Under the pieces are notes generated by a model that was not told the origin of the DNA, ran no database searches, and worked only from the letters and a program-made list of their open reading frames with translations. Source: Burhinus oedicnemus (taxonomy: Eukaryota; Chordata; Aves; Charadriiformes; Burhinidae). Taken from it: a stretch of 64,000 bases of DNA. Positions 48,591-61,640 of this stretch are shown piece after piece; position 1 is the stretch's first letter; every line of letters begins with the position of its first letter. Location of the stretch: assembly GCA_008921705.1 (NCBI GenBank), contig VFFE01007212.1, positions 1,350,076 through 1,414,075 of the forward strand, written 5' to 3'. Made by a program: the position numbers and the translations under genes.

Positions 48591-49150
48591 CGCGCTGGGG
48601 GCTAGGCTCACACCCTCACTGTGCGGAGGGCCGCTCGGCGGCCTCAGCCCCCATCGCAGCCCGCCTCCGCTCCGCTCCCTTCACCACCGCACCGGCCTGG
48701 CCTGGTCTGGTCCGGTCCGGCCCTAACGGCTCCCTAACGGCTCCCCGAGCACAAGACGAACACGAGCAGTCACCCCACGAAAGGCAGCGACGGAAGCGCT
48801 CCCTGGCGCCGGCGGAAGTGGTCAGAGATCCGCCTCCTCCCGCCCCCTCGCGCGAGGGCGGTGCCGAACGGGCGGCCGTGAGGCGGTGGTAGTGCGTCGT
48901 CCCCGTGTCCTGTCCTGCCTTTAGCGGGCGGCTCCGAAGCCTGCTGCCGTCGGGATGCCGCGGGAGCTAATCTAAGCCTCGCCTCAATAGGTTGCGGGCG
49001 CCTGCGCCGCCCTTCGTGGCTCTCCGGGGCCTGCGGCCTGAGGGGCCGCGCCTTCGCCTGTAGGTGGGTGTCGGCTTGCCGGCGGGGCGGGCCTGGCTGG
49101 GGACCCAGCCGGGCGGCTTTCCTCTCTGGGTCCGAGCTGTGCCTGGAGTC
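48220..49150. promoter_or_regulatory. GUF1: GUF1 CpG-island promoter, possibly bidirectional
   Basis: About 0.9 kb of GC- and CpG-dense DNA covering GUF1 exon 1 and extending 560 bp upstream of its ATG. No TATA box. An ETS-type CGGAAGTG (48813-48820) lies about 220 bp upstream of the ATG. The island extends well to the right of the likely GUF1 start, with a splice-donor-like CTGTAG/GTGGGT near 49,062 on the + strand, so a divergent non-coding transcript is plausible. Long open frames through the island are compositional. Confidence 0.8.
48465..48590 (-). CDS. GUF1: GUF1 exon 1, mitochondrial targeting sequence
   Basis: Encodes residues 1-42, starting [19 protein letters not shown]. It is rich in Arg, Ala, Pro and Ser with no acidic residue before Glu34, so it can form the positively charged presequence expected of a matrix import signal. 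Donor GGCAAG/GTGAGT. The exon lies inside the CpG island. The presequence is shorter than in human, which explains most of the length difference. Confidence 0.9.
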
Positions 49151-52100
49151 TCCTGCAGCGGCCCCGTAATGCTGCTTCAGAGGTGCCGCAGTCTCGGGGG
49201 AGAACCTCCACAGGGCTTTCCCCTGGGTTGTCTGTTAAAACAAAATTCAGAAACCACAGCAGTTTGGTTCTGCTTCTGTTATGTGATGTCCTAGCAACAA
49301 CGGTTTCTGGAACGTCTTCCCTGTATATTTTTTTCTAAGCACCATTAATTGTTTGTAGAGAGCACAAACTATATTTTTACAAGTTTTTGGAACTTTTTTT
49401 TTTTTTTGGTACGAAGTCACTCACAAGAGCCGCTTGGTTTCTGATTGTGACATCTCAGTGCTGCTGCAAGGCATAGAACACCGTTGTTTTGAAATTCTTA
49501 CTGGCATTACAGAGGGATCTGGTTTTTGTATGTCTGTGGTGCTACCAGCATACGGCCGTTCTGGCCTCAGTTGTGCTTTGAGAAATTCTAGAAGCAGGAG
49601 AATGTCATATTCTCACATCTGTTCTTCACATGTTACTCTTCAATAAAGGCTTCCTGCATTGACATTGTCTTTCTCAGATATTTTTCAAGCTTATATTTTT
49701 CCTAGTTTAACTTTTATTACTGCCTGCATGTTCCTGTGTTTTTTTCTTGCTTGAAAATTTTGCGTTAAGGTTTCACAGACCTGGGAAAACATGCGTGCCC
49801 GGGGGCACTGCTCAGTTTACGTGTATTGGCTTTGTCTTTCTCATTTGCTCAATCTAATCGGGATTTCAGTTGTAGCTACATAAAATACTTCAGAAATGCC
49901 AGCAGACCACTTAGCTAAGAAAACTGCAAATGTTTTTATCAGATTCAGAATCTAGAGATGTGCCAAATAAAGCAAAGTGGAGTATTTTTTGAGGGTAAAA
50001 CTCTTTAAAGGAGGTTTACTTTCAGGATATAAATATAAAATCCGTGGTCCATTTTAAGTTACAATGATTTGGTGTCAAAAGGCTGCATAGAAGTATCTGA
50101 TAGTGCAGAGGGCGCAGGAGTTCTGCATATATCAGCTTGAGAGTGTGTGGTAGTAAAGTTGCTGGCATAGTTCACAGTGCTATGCTGATCACATTAAATT
50201 TGGGTAGGGTAGTAATGGGCAAAAAGAGTCCTTCAGCAAATTCATGAAAATATGCAGGGAAAGAGAAGCATGTCCTTGAATGGAGAATGAGTGTGACAGG
50301 AGCCAAGAATCCAAAGATGTGATCCAGAGCATACATATGAGTGTAGCAGCCATATTTGGAAGAAAACATTGTTCCTGCTATACACAGATTAAGTTTGATG
50401 CACTATAGATATTGGCTAATCCATGTGCAATAACAGAGAACATAAATAAATACATAGCAATCCTATAATTCCTAAATGGATATTGTCTTCACTAACCTAA
50501 GAGACAAGGATACCAAGAAATCTAAGAAGGCACTCTATTAGCAGGAATAAAATACGCCTTACAGAATATCTTCAAATGTCACCACCACAGAGCAACGTGT
50601 ACAGATATCACATTTTAGCAATTCTAAAAAAGCAAGTGCAGAGGTAGTTAAATTGCACATTCACACTAGCAACACACTGTTCATTATGTGACATGCGCAA
50701 AACCGCAGAGTCACAAAAATACCTGCAAAAGCAAAAGTTACTACAAACGGAATAGCGTGACTGAAGGTTGCATTTGTGCTCCATATCTACTCCTTAGAGA
50801 GCCAGGACTTGTATTTGCACCGCCTGCACACCAAGCTGGCCGGATACAGCCCAGGTTCAAGGTGGTGAGCTGGAGTAGTTACTGAATGAGCTTAGGCGCT
50901 GCATCTGCATGCTGGAACTTGTTCTTGTCCTGTTGGCGTGGAGTGAACACCTATGGGGTGAGTGCTGGTCCACGCAGGGAGGCAGCAGTCCTTAAGGTTA
51001 AGCTGTTGGCAAGTCCAGGTGTTTTGGAATTCTGAAATAAATGAAGAAAAGCAGGAATGGAACTGGGTTTCAAATATGACTCCTAGCCATGTGAACGCAA
51101 TGTATTAACTATTAGTTGAGATTGGTGGTCTGTCAGTAAGCCAGGATAGAGCACAGTAAAAATGACAAACTCATCTGTCTTTACCTTCACTTTTCAGCTT
51201 GGATAAATATATGAAGCAAATATTAAGATGTTTTATCAATTTCCTTTGAGCTTCGTATGCAATGGAAAACACTTACTAGCACAATTATGGAAAGGTGTCC
51301 AGTTCAGCAGAATAATAACTGTTTACGTATTTACGGGACAGCAAATCAGTAGCATAAACATGAATTTTCAAGTGATCCATTTACGTGTCAAAATGTGATG
51401 GATGTATGTGCACAATTAACATTTCCTGTACTTCAAAAGCCATTAGTTATAGTGAGAATAAATTAAATTTACCTATCGTTATCTATACTGAGTAACATTG
51501 GAGCCAACTACATAAAATGGTAAATTCAAATATTTACAGATTTATGACTGAAAACGTGAAAAAAAAAAAAGCATAAATTTCTTGTCTGATTGCCGAGTAT
51601 CTCATTATAACTACACATGAATGCAGCACTGAGTGTCCTATCAATAGTTATTTCAGTCGAAGACTTAATGTAATTCTGTCATAATTGCAAATCAGTGAGT
51701 GTTACATGTTATTTCCTGGCAGTTGTGTTCAATAGAAACAAATGTGTTCCCTGAATGACATGGTATCATAGCCTGAGTTTTAACAGAAGTTGTATGTTTT
51801 GCCATAAACTGCCAAAATTGCAAAAGTAAGCATTTACACAGTGATCTTAGTCGTCTGCTAAGCTTCCGTAAGTGTGACAGTCACAAAGAATGGAATAGCA
51901 TACCATAATGCAGGGAATAATATAAAAGGTAAAGCATTTCCTCAATAGTAAAATATGAAAATATGAGGTCATAAAGTTCAGCTAAGATTTCTTAGCATTT
52001 TATGTATATATATATGTATCTATATATGCATGCCCAAGGCCAGGCAGATGAGTAATCACTGGTATCCATGAAAGAGCAGAGACTGTACCACTTGTTATTC

Positions 52101-54660
52101 AATCAGCAACGCACCTCCTTTGGAAGTAATCTTTGGTAGCACTGTGAGACTCTGGAAATGTAGAAATAAAAACAGAACAAGGTTCCACAGCGCTAGTGGG
52201 GGAAAAAAGGAGGAGTGGGTATTTCTTTATCTCATTTATGAGGATTTCTGTACCAGAAGCCTGGGTAAACAAGATCAGAGATTTCTATTCTGCACAAGTA
52301 GCTACTGTGCAAATGGAATAGCCGTGACTAAAACCTTTCCTGTCACTGGGAAGCACTGCTGCCAGCAGATGCTAAAAGGGAGCGACTTCCTTAGAGATTG
52401 CATGAGCAGAAATACCCCTTTTCTGTAAAATGTATTCTCCTAAGCCAAATTCACAGTCTTTACGTTGCACGGTAAGGACAAAATTTACCTGGAAAAAAAA
52501 CAGCAGACAAACAAGCAAACAAAACCAAGACTAATGAATTTGAGCCTTGGAACTCCTAAACTAAACACATTGTAGGACAGGTTGCTAATGCTCATCTTCT
52601 GCATGTGTGTCTGCATGGCAGAGCGAGTGCCTGAGCAGGCACCTGAATTAACTAACCTGGTCTGCCAGTGCCTGAACCAGAAGATGAGTCACCCGGTTTT
52701 CCTCAGGTTTTCTATTTGAGTTTGACAGGTCCTTGTTGTTCTTGGGAGGACAAAAACTAGCAATTCCTTTTCCTTTTTTTTCCTCCTTTTTTTCCTTTTT
52801 CTTTTTTTCCTTTTTTCCCTTTTTTCCTTTTTCTCATTTTTCCTTTTTTTCCTTTTGCAATCAAAAAATGCCAAGTGCAACATCCACGTTGCACTTGCCA
52901 TTGTATCTGCTGTAGACCTTTCTTAACCAAAGTTATGACGAAGGGAGAACGGTGCAAAGGGACAGCAGTGGCTGGAGTTAGTATTTTGCTTCAGGCTGAT
53001 GGTGTATTTCTGTTTCAGAGCCTTTCCTTGACATTGACTTGTCACGTTACCGCAATATGTCAAGTTCTTCTGCAATTGTGCTTGTAAATGCAGCTTAAAC
53101 TTTTATTTCTTGGCACTTTATGGTAATGATAACCAAACATTTCTGTTGTAGCCCAAGCTGACAAAAGTAGGAGACACATGTTATTTCTTGCCTTAAAAAT
53201 AAAGCAGAAGAGGTAGTTAGAATCTTCCTGTCTAGTCTTCAAAAGTCACAGCAGAAACCGAGTGAAACAGCACTGATTTAGTCTGTGAAAGAAAAGACCT
53301 GAGATTGTTATAGTCTATCTAATAAAAAGAAAAACCAGAATGTTTCCATTTTTCTGTAAGTGATGCCAAATTACATGCTTCTAGGCCATAGCCTACAGAG
53401 GAAAGAGAATGTATAGAGTAATACGCAACTTAACAGAGTAATTGCTATTTTTCTTTATATTGGAAACCTTTGTCATTTAAGACATTCAACTTCTGTATTC
53501 TGCTTACTAGAAAGACAGTATTTTAGAATTATATTCTGTTTACTTCCCTGGGTTCATAATTCAAACATGTTTCAATGTGCACTGATCAAGAATATTTCTT
53601 CCTCTCCCCCGTATTAAGTTCTTAATATATAGACTGTGATTAGCAGCTTTGCCTGAGTTTACCAGTATAGTGGAAAATTGCCTATTTTTAGATTTTCTTG
53701 AGAAGGCTTAATGAATATTAGATGGATTCCTATTAGCTTGATTTGTGTTTACAAAATAGTTCAAACATGTTTAATAGGTTGCATCATTTTAACAAACTGC
53801 ATATTGAGAAAAATGCTCAAACAGTAAAGATTACTGATTATAGGAGTCTTACTTCTAATGAAACATCTTCTGCACAGTAATGTGGCATTTTAAAGTCTTT
53901 TTTCACCTTTGTATTATCCAGTTAGTTTTACAGGAATGTTCTAAATCTTAGAGGATACTTTGTAAGCGATATATTATAGCATGCTGAATAGATAAAACAT
54001 ATATTTAATAAGAAAGTTTACATGAGATGTGACCTTGAACTAAAGTTCAGTCTAGACGTTTTGAAATACTGAAACTGTCATATGTGTCTGGATAAAAAGA
54101 ACAAAAAAAGGGAAGATGTGCTTTATGATCCACCCATACATAATAAAGTTTCTAAGACTTTCTGGATTTAATTCTTCTTTGCACTAGAATATGATTATTA
54201 ATAAAAAGCAAAGAGTTTGGATTTAGAAGGCTGTCAGTGAGGCAGAATCTGTTTCCACATGGGATGATTACTCTAACAGCTGCCTAATTTTAAGTCTTTA
54301 AAAAAGTGGATTTATTTCTATTCTGAATTACTCTATTTTCAGCTGCCTGTTGCCAAGATTGAAAAGACCATCATGAAAGTTTCTCTTCTGTGTAAGTTCT
54401 TACCTGATCAGTAGAGCTCCCTTAATCTCTTTGTTGTAAGCCAAGCTAAGTTCCCTGAGTTTTTGATTAAGGAATTAAATTTCTTTTATTGTTTTTCTTT
54501 CTTGATTTCCCAATTAATTGATTTGCCTATCATATTTGCATCATTCTCTACCAATGATCTTTTAATGAGAAAAGGCTAGTAGCATAGCCTTCCCTTTGTC
54601 ATTATTGACCTATTTATATGTTCAAGGATAATTGTTTTGCCACGGAGTTTCTGAAGCTGA
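49151..54660. other. intergenic DNA right of GUF1, no gene recognised
   Basis: In mammals the next gene on this side is YIPF7. I looked for its membrane-segment and GKIQFG-like motifs on the + strand and found no exon here. The DNA is AT-rich, with a TA-rich patch near 52,000-52,030 and the polypyrimidine tract at 52,764. A 102-codon frame at 52120-52428 has no family resemblance. Confidence 0.5.
52764..52856. repeat. polypyrimidine (T/C) tract, 93 bp
   Basis: Almost pure T and C on the + strand (one A near 52,836), organised as repeated TTTTTCC-like units. Homopurine-homopyrimidine tracts of this length can form triplex DNA. The Lys/Arg/Glu-rich and Phe/Ser-rich open frames on the two strands here are artefacts of the repeat. 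Confidence 0.85.
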
Positions 54661-55560
54661 TGCTGCCACCATGTGAGCAGAGACTCCCTTCTTTGTTCCT
54701 AGGTGCGTAACTTTACTTTTGGCCACATGATAAATATCTGGTTTTATTATGCCCACCTAACAATACAGTTCAGATTGCTTTGCATCAGTGACTTGTCCTT
54801 CTCGTTATCTAAACAATCCTCAATCTTTACCTTATTTTTAAGTCTGTTAGAAATCACTTTGTTTCCTAGAGATAATAAACAGAATTATTAAAATATACAC
54901 AAGCAAGGAAAAACTGTGCCAGACTTCCACTAGAAACACAAGTATGTGATGTTCATTTCTTCTCAGCATACATTTGAGGTCTAACGAGTATACAAATCCA
55001 TTTGCTTTCCAGTGTGAAAGTTGTTTTGTTGCAATTTCATAATCAAATATTGCATGTTATCGAAGTCACATACCGTATAGAAATCTACATATTTTATATT
55101 GAGAGTGTTATCTACCGCTGCTGTCAACCTACCTTGTAACCTCATTTTAAATAAGAAATCAAGTTACTTTGATGGGATGTATTTTTCACAAACCTAGGTT
55201 GATTGGCATTAATTATGTTATCCTCCTTTAATTCTTAATTATAGTCCTGTAGCATCCATTCCATTATTTTGCATATGATTGACATCCAGCTGACAGGCCT
55301 ATAATTGCCCTTTTTAAAAGCTGAAACTCATTTGATCTCTACCACTGTTCTGGAACTGACAGAGTGTTTCAGGAGTTACTGAAAGGCAATGTTAATGGTT
55401 CACAGAGCTTGTCAGGCAGCACTTTTAAAAGTTTTGTATGCAAATCATCTGGAGACAGTGATTTTAAATTTAAGTCTGCAACATTTTCTGGTATTGCTAT
55501 TAGAATGTAAAGAACTCAACCCTCGTTATCATGTGACATACATATGTAAATATTTCTGGT
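54660..55560 (-). mobile_element. ancient CR1/L3-clade LINE, reverse-transcriptase remnant
   Basis: Read on the - strand in shifting frames, it gives recognisable pieces of CR1/L3 reverse transcriptase in order: SPDDLHTKLLKVLPDKL (near 55,470-55,420), GNYRPVSWMSIICKIMEWML (near 55,310-55,250), INANQPRFVKNTSHQSNLIS (near 55,220-55,160), then LDNEKDKSLMQSNLNCIVRWA (near 54,815-54,750) and KVKLRT. These match the fingers and palm of the family, including the NYRPVSL-type motif. Many stops and frameshifts make it long dead. It is clearly older than the CR1 copies at 59 and 62 kb. Ends are uncertain. Confidence 0.7.
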
Positions 55561-58500
55561 TTGTATTTTGATAGAAATGAACTGTTCTGTATAATAAATA
55601 CTATTTTTCATGTAATCACCCAATGGATCGATATGATTGGAGGTTTTTTCTCCTGAGGAGTGGATTTCATTCTCTGAAAACATTAAAGAGTCAGCACTTC
55701 CCACCTTTAACTCTGCTGAACAACTCTCTTAACAAGTATCTATACTTATTATCTCATTATTTACCGTAATTATTATCCACTTGCATTTTCTTTCATTTCT
55801 GGATTATTTTTTTCTTGTACTCTCTCTTCCCCAACCTCAGACTAATGGTTTGTTTAACCAGTGTGGCCTCTGCCTTCATTGACTGCCCTGTGGCTCTTTG
55901 GGCATCTAGCAAGATGTTTGTTGGTGTTCTGGATTGCAGTCAGATCTCTGTACCCTACGCCCATATCTTTTTTCTGTTATTGTTAGTGGGTACTAAAGTC
56001 ATAGTTCTATACAAGTTGCTTTGTTTTAAAATGTTTAGAGGAATCTTCTCCTCTCAAAACCAAATCAAGTCTATGAAATTGCCATATCAAAGCAGCCCAG
56101 CCTGAGCGATTCTGCAAGGAATGCCACCCTGCATTTTTTCCCTTCCTTATCCTTTCAAAAAAGGTATAAAAAGACTGTTCATTTCCCCAAAAGCCTTTTC
56201 TTTCTCTTCCAGGGAAAATTAAGTGGCACTGACAGAATTCAAGAGCCCACATTCACCATGTGGGCCACTAGCAATCAGGTCGTGCTGAAGAAGACATAGT
56301 CTGATGAATTTTGTAGTTCTAGCTTCTGTTAGTGTGAAGAGATGAAGGACAGCAAAGTACTTTTCAAGGATGTCTTAAAATGCCTCACAAAAGTAGTGCC
56401 TTGTCTCTACACCTTGTTTTGTTTTTAAAAAGCCATCAATAGCTGTAAGGTTGTGAGTTACATTGCCTGTAGATATGGTGGAAGAAAGCTAGTTAAAAAG
56501 CCGAGCAGGCTGATGAGTAATTGTAGAGTTGTTATTTTTTAGGAGGCCTTGACTAGGTAAATGACAAATCAATAAATGGAATATTATTTACCTTATATTT
56601 TATTCAATTTATATGATACAGACCAAAATATTGTAGCTTGTTTAGTACAGAAACATTTTTTGTTTTCTTTCCCTTTGTTAAAGCTGTTCTGTTTCAGCTG
56701 ATGTTGTGCTCTTTCTGTAATTCAGGAATTATTTATCTGAGTTAATATTTAATAGGGATATTGCAAGAGACATTCTGTAATTAGGTATGAGTAAACAGAG
56801 TTAGGAAAGGCAACAGATTGCCTTGTTGCTATAGAAGATTGATTTTCTGTGCTTGGATACCTAGCCTGTAGAACATAAAAGTGAGCCTTGGTCTATCACA
56901 ACTGTTTCATTTAACCATTTAATAAATATGTTGCTTAAACTTTTCAAAAATAGTAACAACCTCTTTTAAGTATGGGCCTCATAAACATAAAAAGCCACTA
57001 TCTTTTTCACACTGCACATATTTTCCTTATCTTCCACCAAGGTGGAGAAAGTTTATGGCTTTTTTAGACTACTTACAATTTGACCTGATTTTTTCCAAGT
57101 TAGTGGCTCTGATTCTGTTTTTTCATGGGGCATTCAACCAACATAAGTCAGTGTGAACGGACTTTCAGGACAAAATTCAGTTCTTTGCATGGAACCACCA
57201 AGTATAACATGTTATTTTACATCTATATCATCACAATAGTTGCCAGGAAAATAAGTGACTCAATGATTAATAGAAAGCAGCAAAAAAGAGAGAGAATTAT
57301 TTTTTTAAAAAACAACAATACTGTATGTATGAAAGGATGAAATAAATAAACAATTTTATTCAAAAATATTACCTCAGTCAGGCAAAGAGTGGGTAAGTCC
57401 CTGAAGCAGCAATACCTTTCAGCCTCCAGCAGTATATGGGAATGAGGACCTGCTAGTTTTAGACATTTTGAATAGTACAGAACCTGCAACATCAAAGTGA
57501 TAATAAATTCCACATTTTTGCCTTATTGCATAGTAAAAATGGGGTTTTTTTCCCAAGTTTGCCTTTGATATAAAACCCATAAGTGCCTCTGTACATGTAG
57601 TGTTTTTAATGACCTCTGCTGAGAGTAAACATTGCTGCTGAACTGTATCGGGCTGTGTGCCCGGGCTGTAATGTGCAAGGCCTGGAGATGCATTTTCAGG
57701 ATGCCAGAGGTCTGCTCAGTGATGCATTGATCAATGCATTTTACCTATTCCGAAAGCACCTTTTCCATGGCACTAAAAGAATAAGGTTATGAAGGGTGAA
57801 AGTCTGCAAAGATAGTTCATTTGCATTATTGTTTGTCTTTGGTGTGTCATGGAAGACAGCCAGGTCTCGTTAGAGAAGGACAGAACTAAAAGGGAGAAGA
57901 GGAAGACCTGATAATCGCGCACTGTGATACCCAGAAAAACATTAGCGCTAAGTATTTGATTTAGAATGTCTATAAAAAATAAGAAAAAATGGGTGGGATG
58001 GATTCATGGAGAAAATTGTGTCAAGTCAGATAGCTATCTTTCCACAGGCTGCTTGGCCTGATGAATACAGGGGGAAAAATCAAAGGATGCCGCTCACTTT
58101 CAACTTTAGCAGGGTTCTTGACAATCCTAGCTTCTTGTAAGAAGCTACAGCTACCTTGTCAAAATCAGCGATTCCCAAGCTCAGGTTTGAAGGCAGGTGG
58201 GGAACTTACTCCCCCAGTTTCCATGAGCCCGTGTATTTATAGTTAATATTGACAGCCATCCTGTGAAGTGCTCCTGGTCCATCTCCACCTTCAAAAGACA
58301 GTTTCTGACCTACTCCAGCCTATGGAGTGTTTGGTATGTTTCCAGTTTCTCTGAGGCATTGGCCTTTTGGCTCGATTTGCATTTGAAGTCTGAGCAAAGC
58401 CTGTGTTATGAAGCTCCTCAGGGAAATAGGTATTTCCTTTGGTGTCGCTGTAAATAAGTCAGTCACTGTCTGCTGCAGCTGCTAGTTCGTTAGGCTTCTT

Positions 58501-59085
58501 TCCAAGACACATGTCTGCTATCTGTCCCCATTTCGGGGATTCCTTGACTGGGAGCTGTAGGAACAAAATCTCCGTGTGCCATGTGAAGTGTGGCATGCTG
58601 TGGCATATTGTCCCGTCCCCATTTCTGCCCGCCCCAGGGTCTTTTGTCTTCTGTGGTTGGATCCTTTCTGTCTGCTGCCCAACTGCTACCTGAGATTAAC
58701 CCTTCCTTCGTATTTGGTAGTTATAAAAACAGTCGGAGTCACAATTGCATTAACCAGGAGTATTTGTAGGAATGCAATACTGCAGTCATTCTGCTCCCCT
58801 CAATCCGAATGTCTCAAGGACTCAGTACTTGCCCATGACAGGCCTAGCAAAAAGATAACATTTTCTCAAAACTAGTGTTCAGTTTGGAGCAGCACAGCTT
58901 CAAAAGGTTTCTGACTGAATGGAGGAACTCCAGAGGATAGGAACAATGATACTAAGAGGTTTAGAAAGTAACTTTGCCAAAATGTTAAAAGAATGAATTT
59001 AGATTTTTCTAGAAAAGGGCAAGCTAGCCAGCCTGAGAGTGCATGGCCTGTGCACTCAGTAATGCAGTTGTCCATGCAGAACATA
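55561..59085. other. intergenic DNA, no gene recognised
   Basis: No supportable exon. The 96-codon frame at 55815-56105 is not recognised and may overlap the 5' side of the old LINE. An 18-bp perfect palindrome lies at 57722-57739. Otherwise unremarkable AT-rich DNA. Confidence 0.5.
57722..57739. repeat. 18-bp perfect palindrome
   Basis: ATGCATTGATCAATGCAT is its own reverse complement. It contains two ATGCAT hexamers and a central TGATCA. It could bind a dimeric POU/homeodomain or bZIP-type factor, but no such role is shown by the sequence. Confidence 0.75.
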
Positions 59086-59441
59086 TCTGATCAATGATCT
59101 CATCAATGCTTATAAATATCTAAAAGGCAGGTGTCAAGAGGATGGGGCCAGACTCTTTTCAGTGGCACCCAGCAACAGGACAAGAGGCAACGGGCACCAA
59201 CTGGAACACAGGAAGTTCTGTCTGAACATAAGGTAAAACTTCTTTACTTTGAGGGTGCCAGAGCACTGGAACAGGCTGCCCAGAGAGGTTGTGGAGTTTC
59301 CTTCTGTGGAGGTATTCAAAACCCGCCTGGATGCGTTCCTGTCCAACCTGCTCTCGGTGAACCTGCTGTGTCAGGTGGGGTTGGACTAGATGATCTCTGA
59401 AGGTCCCTTCCAACCCCAACCATTCTGTGATTCTGTGATGG
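59086..59441 (+). repeat. CR1 LINE, 5'-truncated
   Basis: Strong match to an avian CR1 3' end: 'tataaatatctaaaaggcag' near 59110, 'ggggccagactcttttcagt' near 59143, 'cactggaacaggctgcccag' near 59263, 'gttggactagatgatctctg' near 59380, ending 'ccattctgtgattctgtg' at 59421-59438. The broken ORF2 end still reads [33 protein letters not shown] and TRLDAFLSNLL. Frames on other registers are shadows. Confidence 0.92.
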
Positions 59442-61494
59442 GTTTGTGTAGTGCAAATCGAAATTTCCTACCACCTCATCCACCCTCACAACTCTATGAT
59501 ACCTCTGAACATTTTAGTGAACCGGGAGCTGCTCAAAAAAGCATCAGTCAAATCTTGCAGCCTAACGCATACTTTGTAGATACAGCATACATCGGTAGCA
59601 GGAAGCTGGAAAGTGATGGGAACACTAGCATTTCTTAAAGTCAAGAAAATCAAAGAGGATGTGTACAGGTTAACATAACTAATTTCATTATCCACAAAAA
59701 ATGGCCTCACTTTAATTTCCACATATGTCTAATAGAACAAAACCTTACTCGATAGACCTAACTCACCCCTATCTTTCCATTGATTAAATATATACTTTAG
59801 GAAAACTTAGAACTGTAGCTGAAAGCAGTAAGAACAAAAGAAACACCTCACTGGGTAAGCTGAATGGTTTGCCCAGCCCAGTGCTTCTCCACCAGCAGCA
59901 GTAGCAGAAAGTGGTGTTTACTGGGAGCACACAGGCTTGGCCAAGGCCCCCAGTGCATTTCCCATGCCCTTGGTCATGCCCCCCTTCGCCTTCTCTCCAG
60001 CATGAAGAATCCCAGCTTCCATCCCTTTCATCAGTTTTCTTGCCATTCGTTATATCCTCTTTAACTCTAGTGTCTCACCATCTCTTCTTAGCTTCTTATT
60101 TTCTGGAAGGAGAAAAGACAATTTAACACTTTATTGTGTTTAAACATGAGGTGCCAATATATGGGACAGTCCTGAGGATGACAACAGTATTCGGCAGGGC
60201 ATATGAACCATATCTGGAAGAACAAAATCCATGTTCCTTGCTATTTCTAATCAATTCCCGCCAGACATAGATCAGGCCAAGGTCATTAATCCCAATTTTA
60301 ATTGCTTTTCTTTCTCATTAAGTTGTCTGTGTTAGAAAGCTGCATTCATCCAGCTCTGGAGAAGGGACAATTAAAATCTTTTTGATGGTTATTGCCCAAA
60401 AAGAGTTGCAAATAAAACAAAAGTTTCTGAGCAGAAGAGAAAGGATTGTTCATATTAGACATAAGACTAAAGGTACACCAAAATGACAGCTTTGAGGATT
60501 TGATTTTTAAAACACAGTATCTTGTGAATGGCAGTTATATTCCTACTTTTTATTTTTGATGACAGTAGAAGGATGCAAGTCTTCTCTCTGTGCTTAATTG
60601 TTTGGTCTATATAAGTTTCCCATGAGCTACCAATATCTATGTTGTATGACTTGTCCAGCCAGATAAATGAATGTCTCTGTTTGAAAATTACATTATATAT
60701 TTCTGAGTTCTTCAATCTGTAGCAATAAGTAAGAATTGCTTAATAGTACAATTCATGATAGGCTTTCCTTTTTTGTCTTTCAGAAAGGAGATTTAAAAGG
60801 AATAATCTGCTATGCAGCAAGCACTCTAGTAAACCTTGCCATAAAAAAACTTCTACATTTTTTTCCTTTCATAGTTATCCTAACAAAACTGTTTTAAAAT
60901 TATTTTTCTTTCTCCTTATTCAGCTTAGTGCTAAAATAATAGTGAACAGTGATCATTTTAATAACCACTTCCAAAAGCAATTCACCCATTAGAATTTTGG
61001 CTCTGATATTTGTACACATATAGTTTTAGTATTTATTTTTTATTTATTTACTCTGCTGTGGATCTTTTCCATGTTGAGAGGAAAAAAATACCTTGGGACC
61101 ATGTTTGTTGAACTTCCGCTGTTGGCTTTTAGCCAATAAATTTTGTCTTGTTTCTATATCCATCTCTTACGATGGCTACTGTGATATAAAGAGTTACAAC
61201 ACATAAACCTGGGCTAAGCAAGTGTTAACTATGAAGTCTGAAGAGATTGAAAGCATTGGGAGTGACATTCTTTTTACAAGTATGATTTGAATTACTTCTG
61301 CTCATTCATTTTCATACTTGATCATATACTTTTTCTTTCATAAACCATTATCTTTTTTTTTCCTAAAATAATTCTCAGAAAACAGCGAGCATTTTTTTCA
61401 CTGAATTTTCTTCTTGAAAATAAAAGGTATGGAGAGTCTAAGCCAAAAATACTTCAGATTTTACAAATTTATAAGCAGCAAGGTCTTTATATAA

Positions 61495-61640
61495 GGCCTT
61501 TAATTACAGCGTGGGCTATGGCACTAATCCATTGCTTGGATTACAGCTGAGTGTACACTCTGTGTCACGACAAGCCTGCACCCGGGGTGACCTCAGCTGG
61601 GATAAATCCCGAATTCGCAGATCCCTTGTCGCTCCATTTT
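61495..61640. promoter_or_regulatory. candidate non-coding element with inverted TAATCC sites
   Basis: TAATCCA (61525-61531) and its exact inverse TGGATTA (61537-61543) are separated by TTGCT. TAATCC is the core for K50 homeodomains (OTX, CRX, PITX, GSC). A TAATTA-type site lies at 61500 and TGACCT, a nuclear-receptor half site, near 61590. The cluster looks like an enhancer, but this is motif reading only and the target gene is unknown. Confidence 0.35.

Noticed and set aside
48152..48726. Several overlapping frames in the GUF1 CpG island other than exon 1
   Set aside because: Only the frame beginning at the ATG 48590 splices correctly into exon 2; the others are compositional shadows.
52689..52957. 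Lys/Arg/Glu-rich and Phe/Ser-rich open frames on both strands
   Set aside because: They are direct translations of a polypyrimidine/polypurine tract.
55815..56105. A 96-codon hydrophobic + strand frame considered as a YIPF7 membrane exon
   Set aside because: It does not match YIP1-family motifs, lacks suitable splice sites in the right phase and adjoins an old LINE on the other strand.
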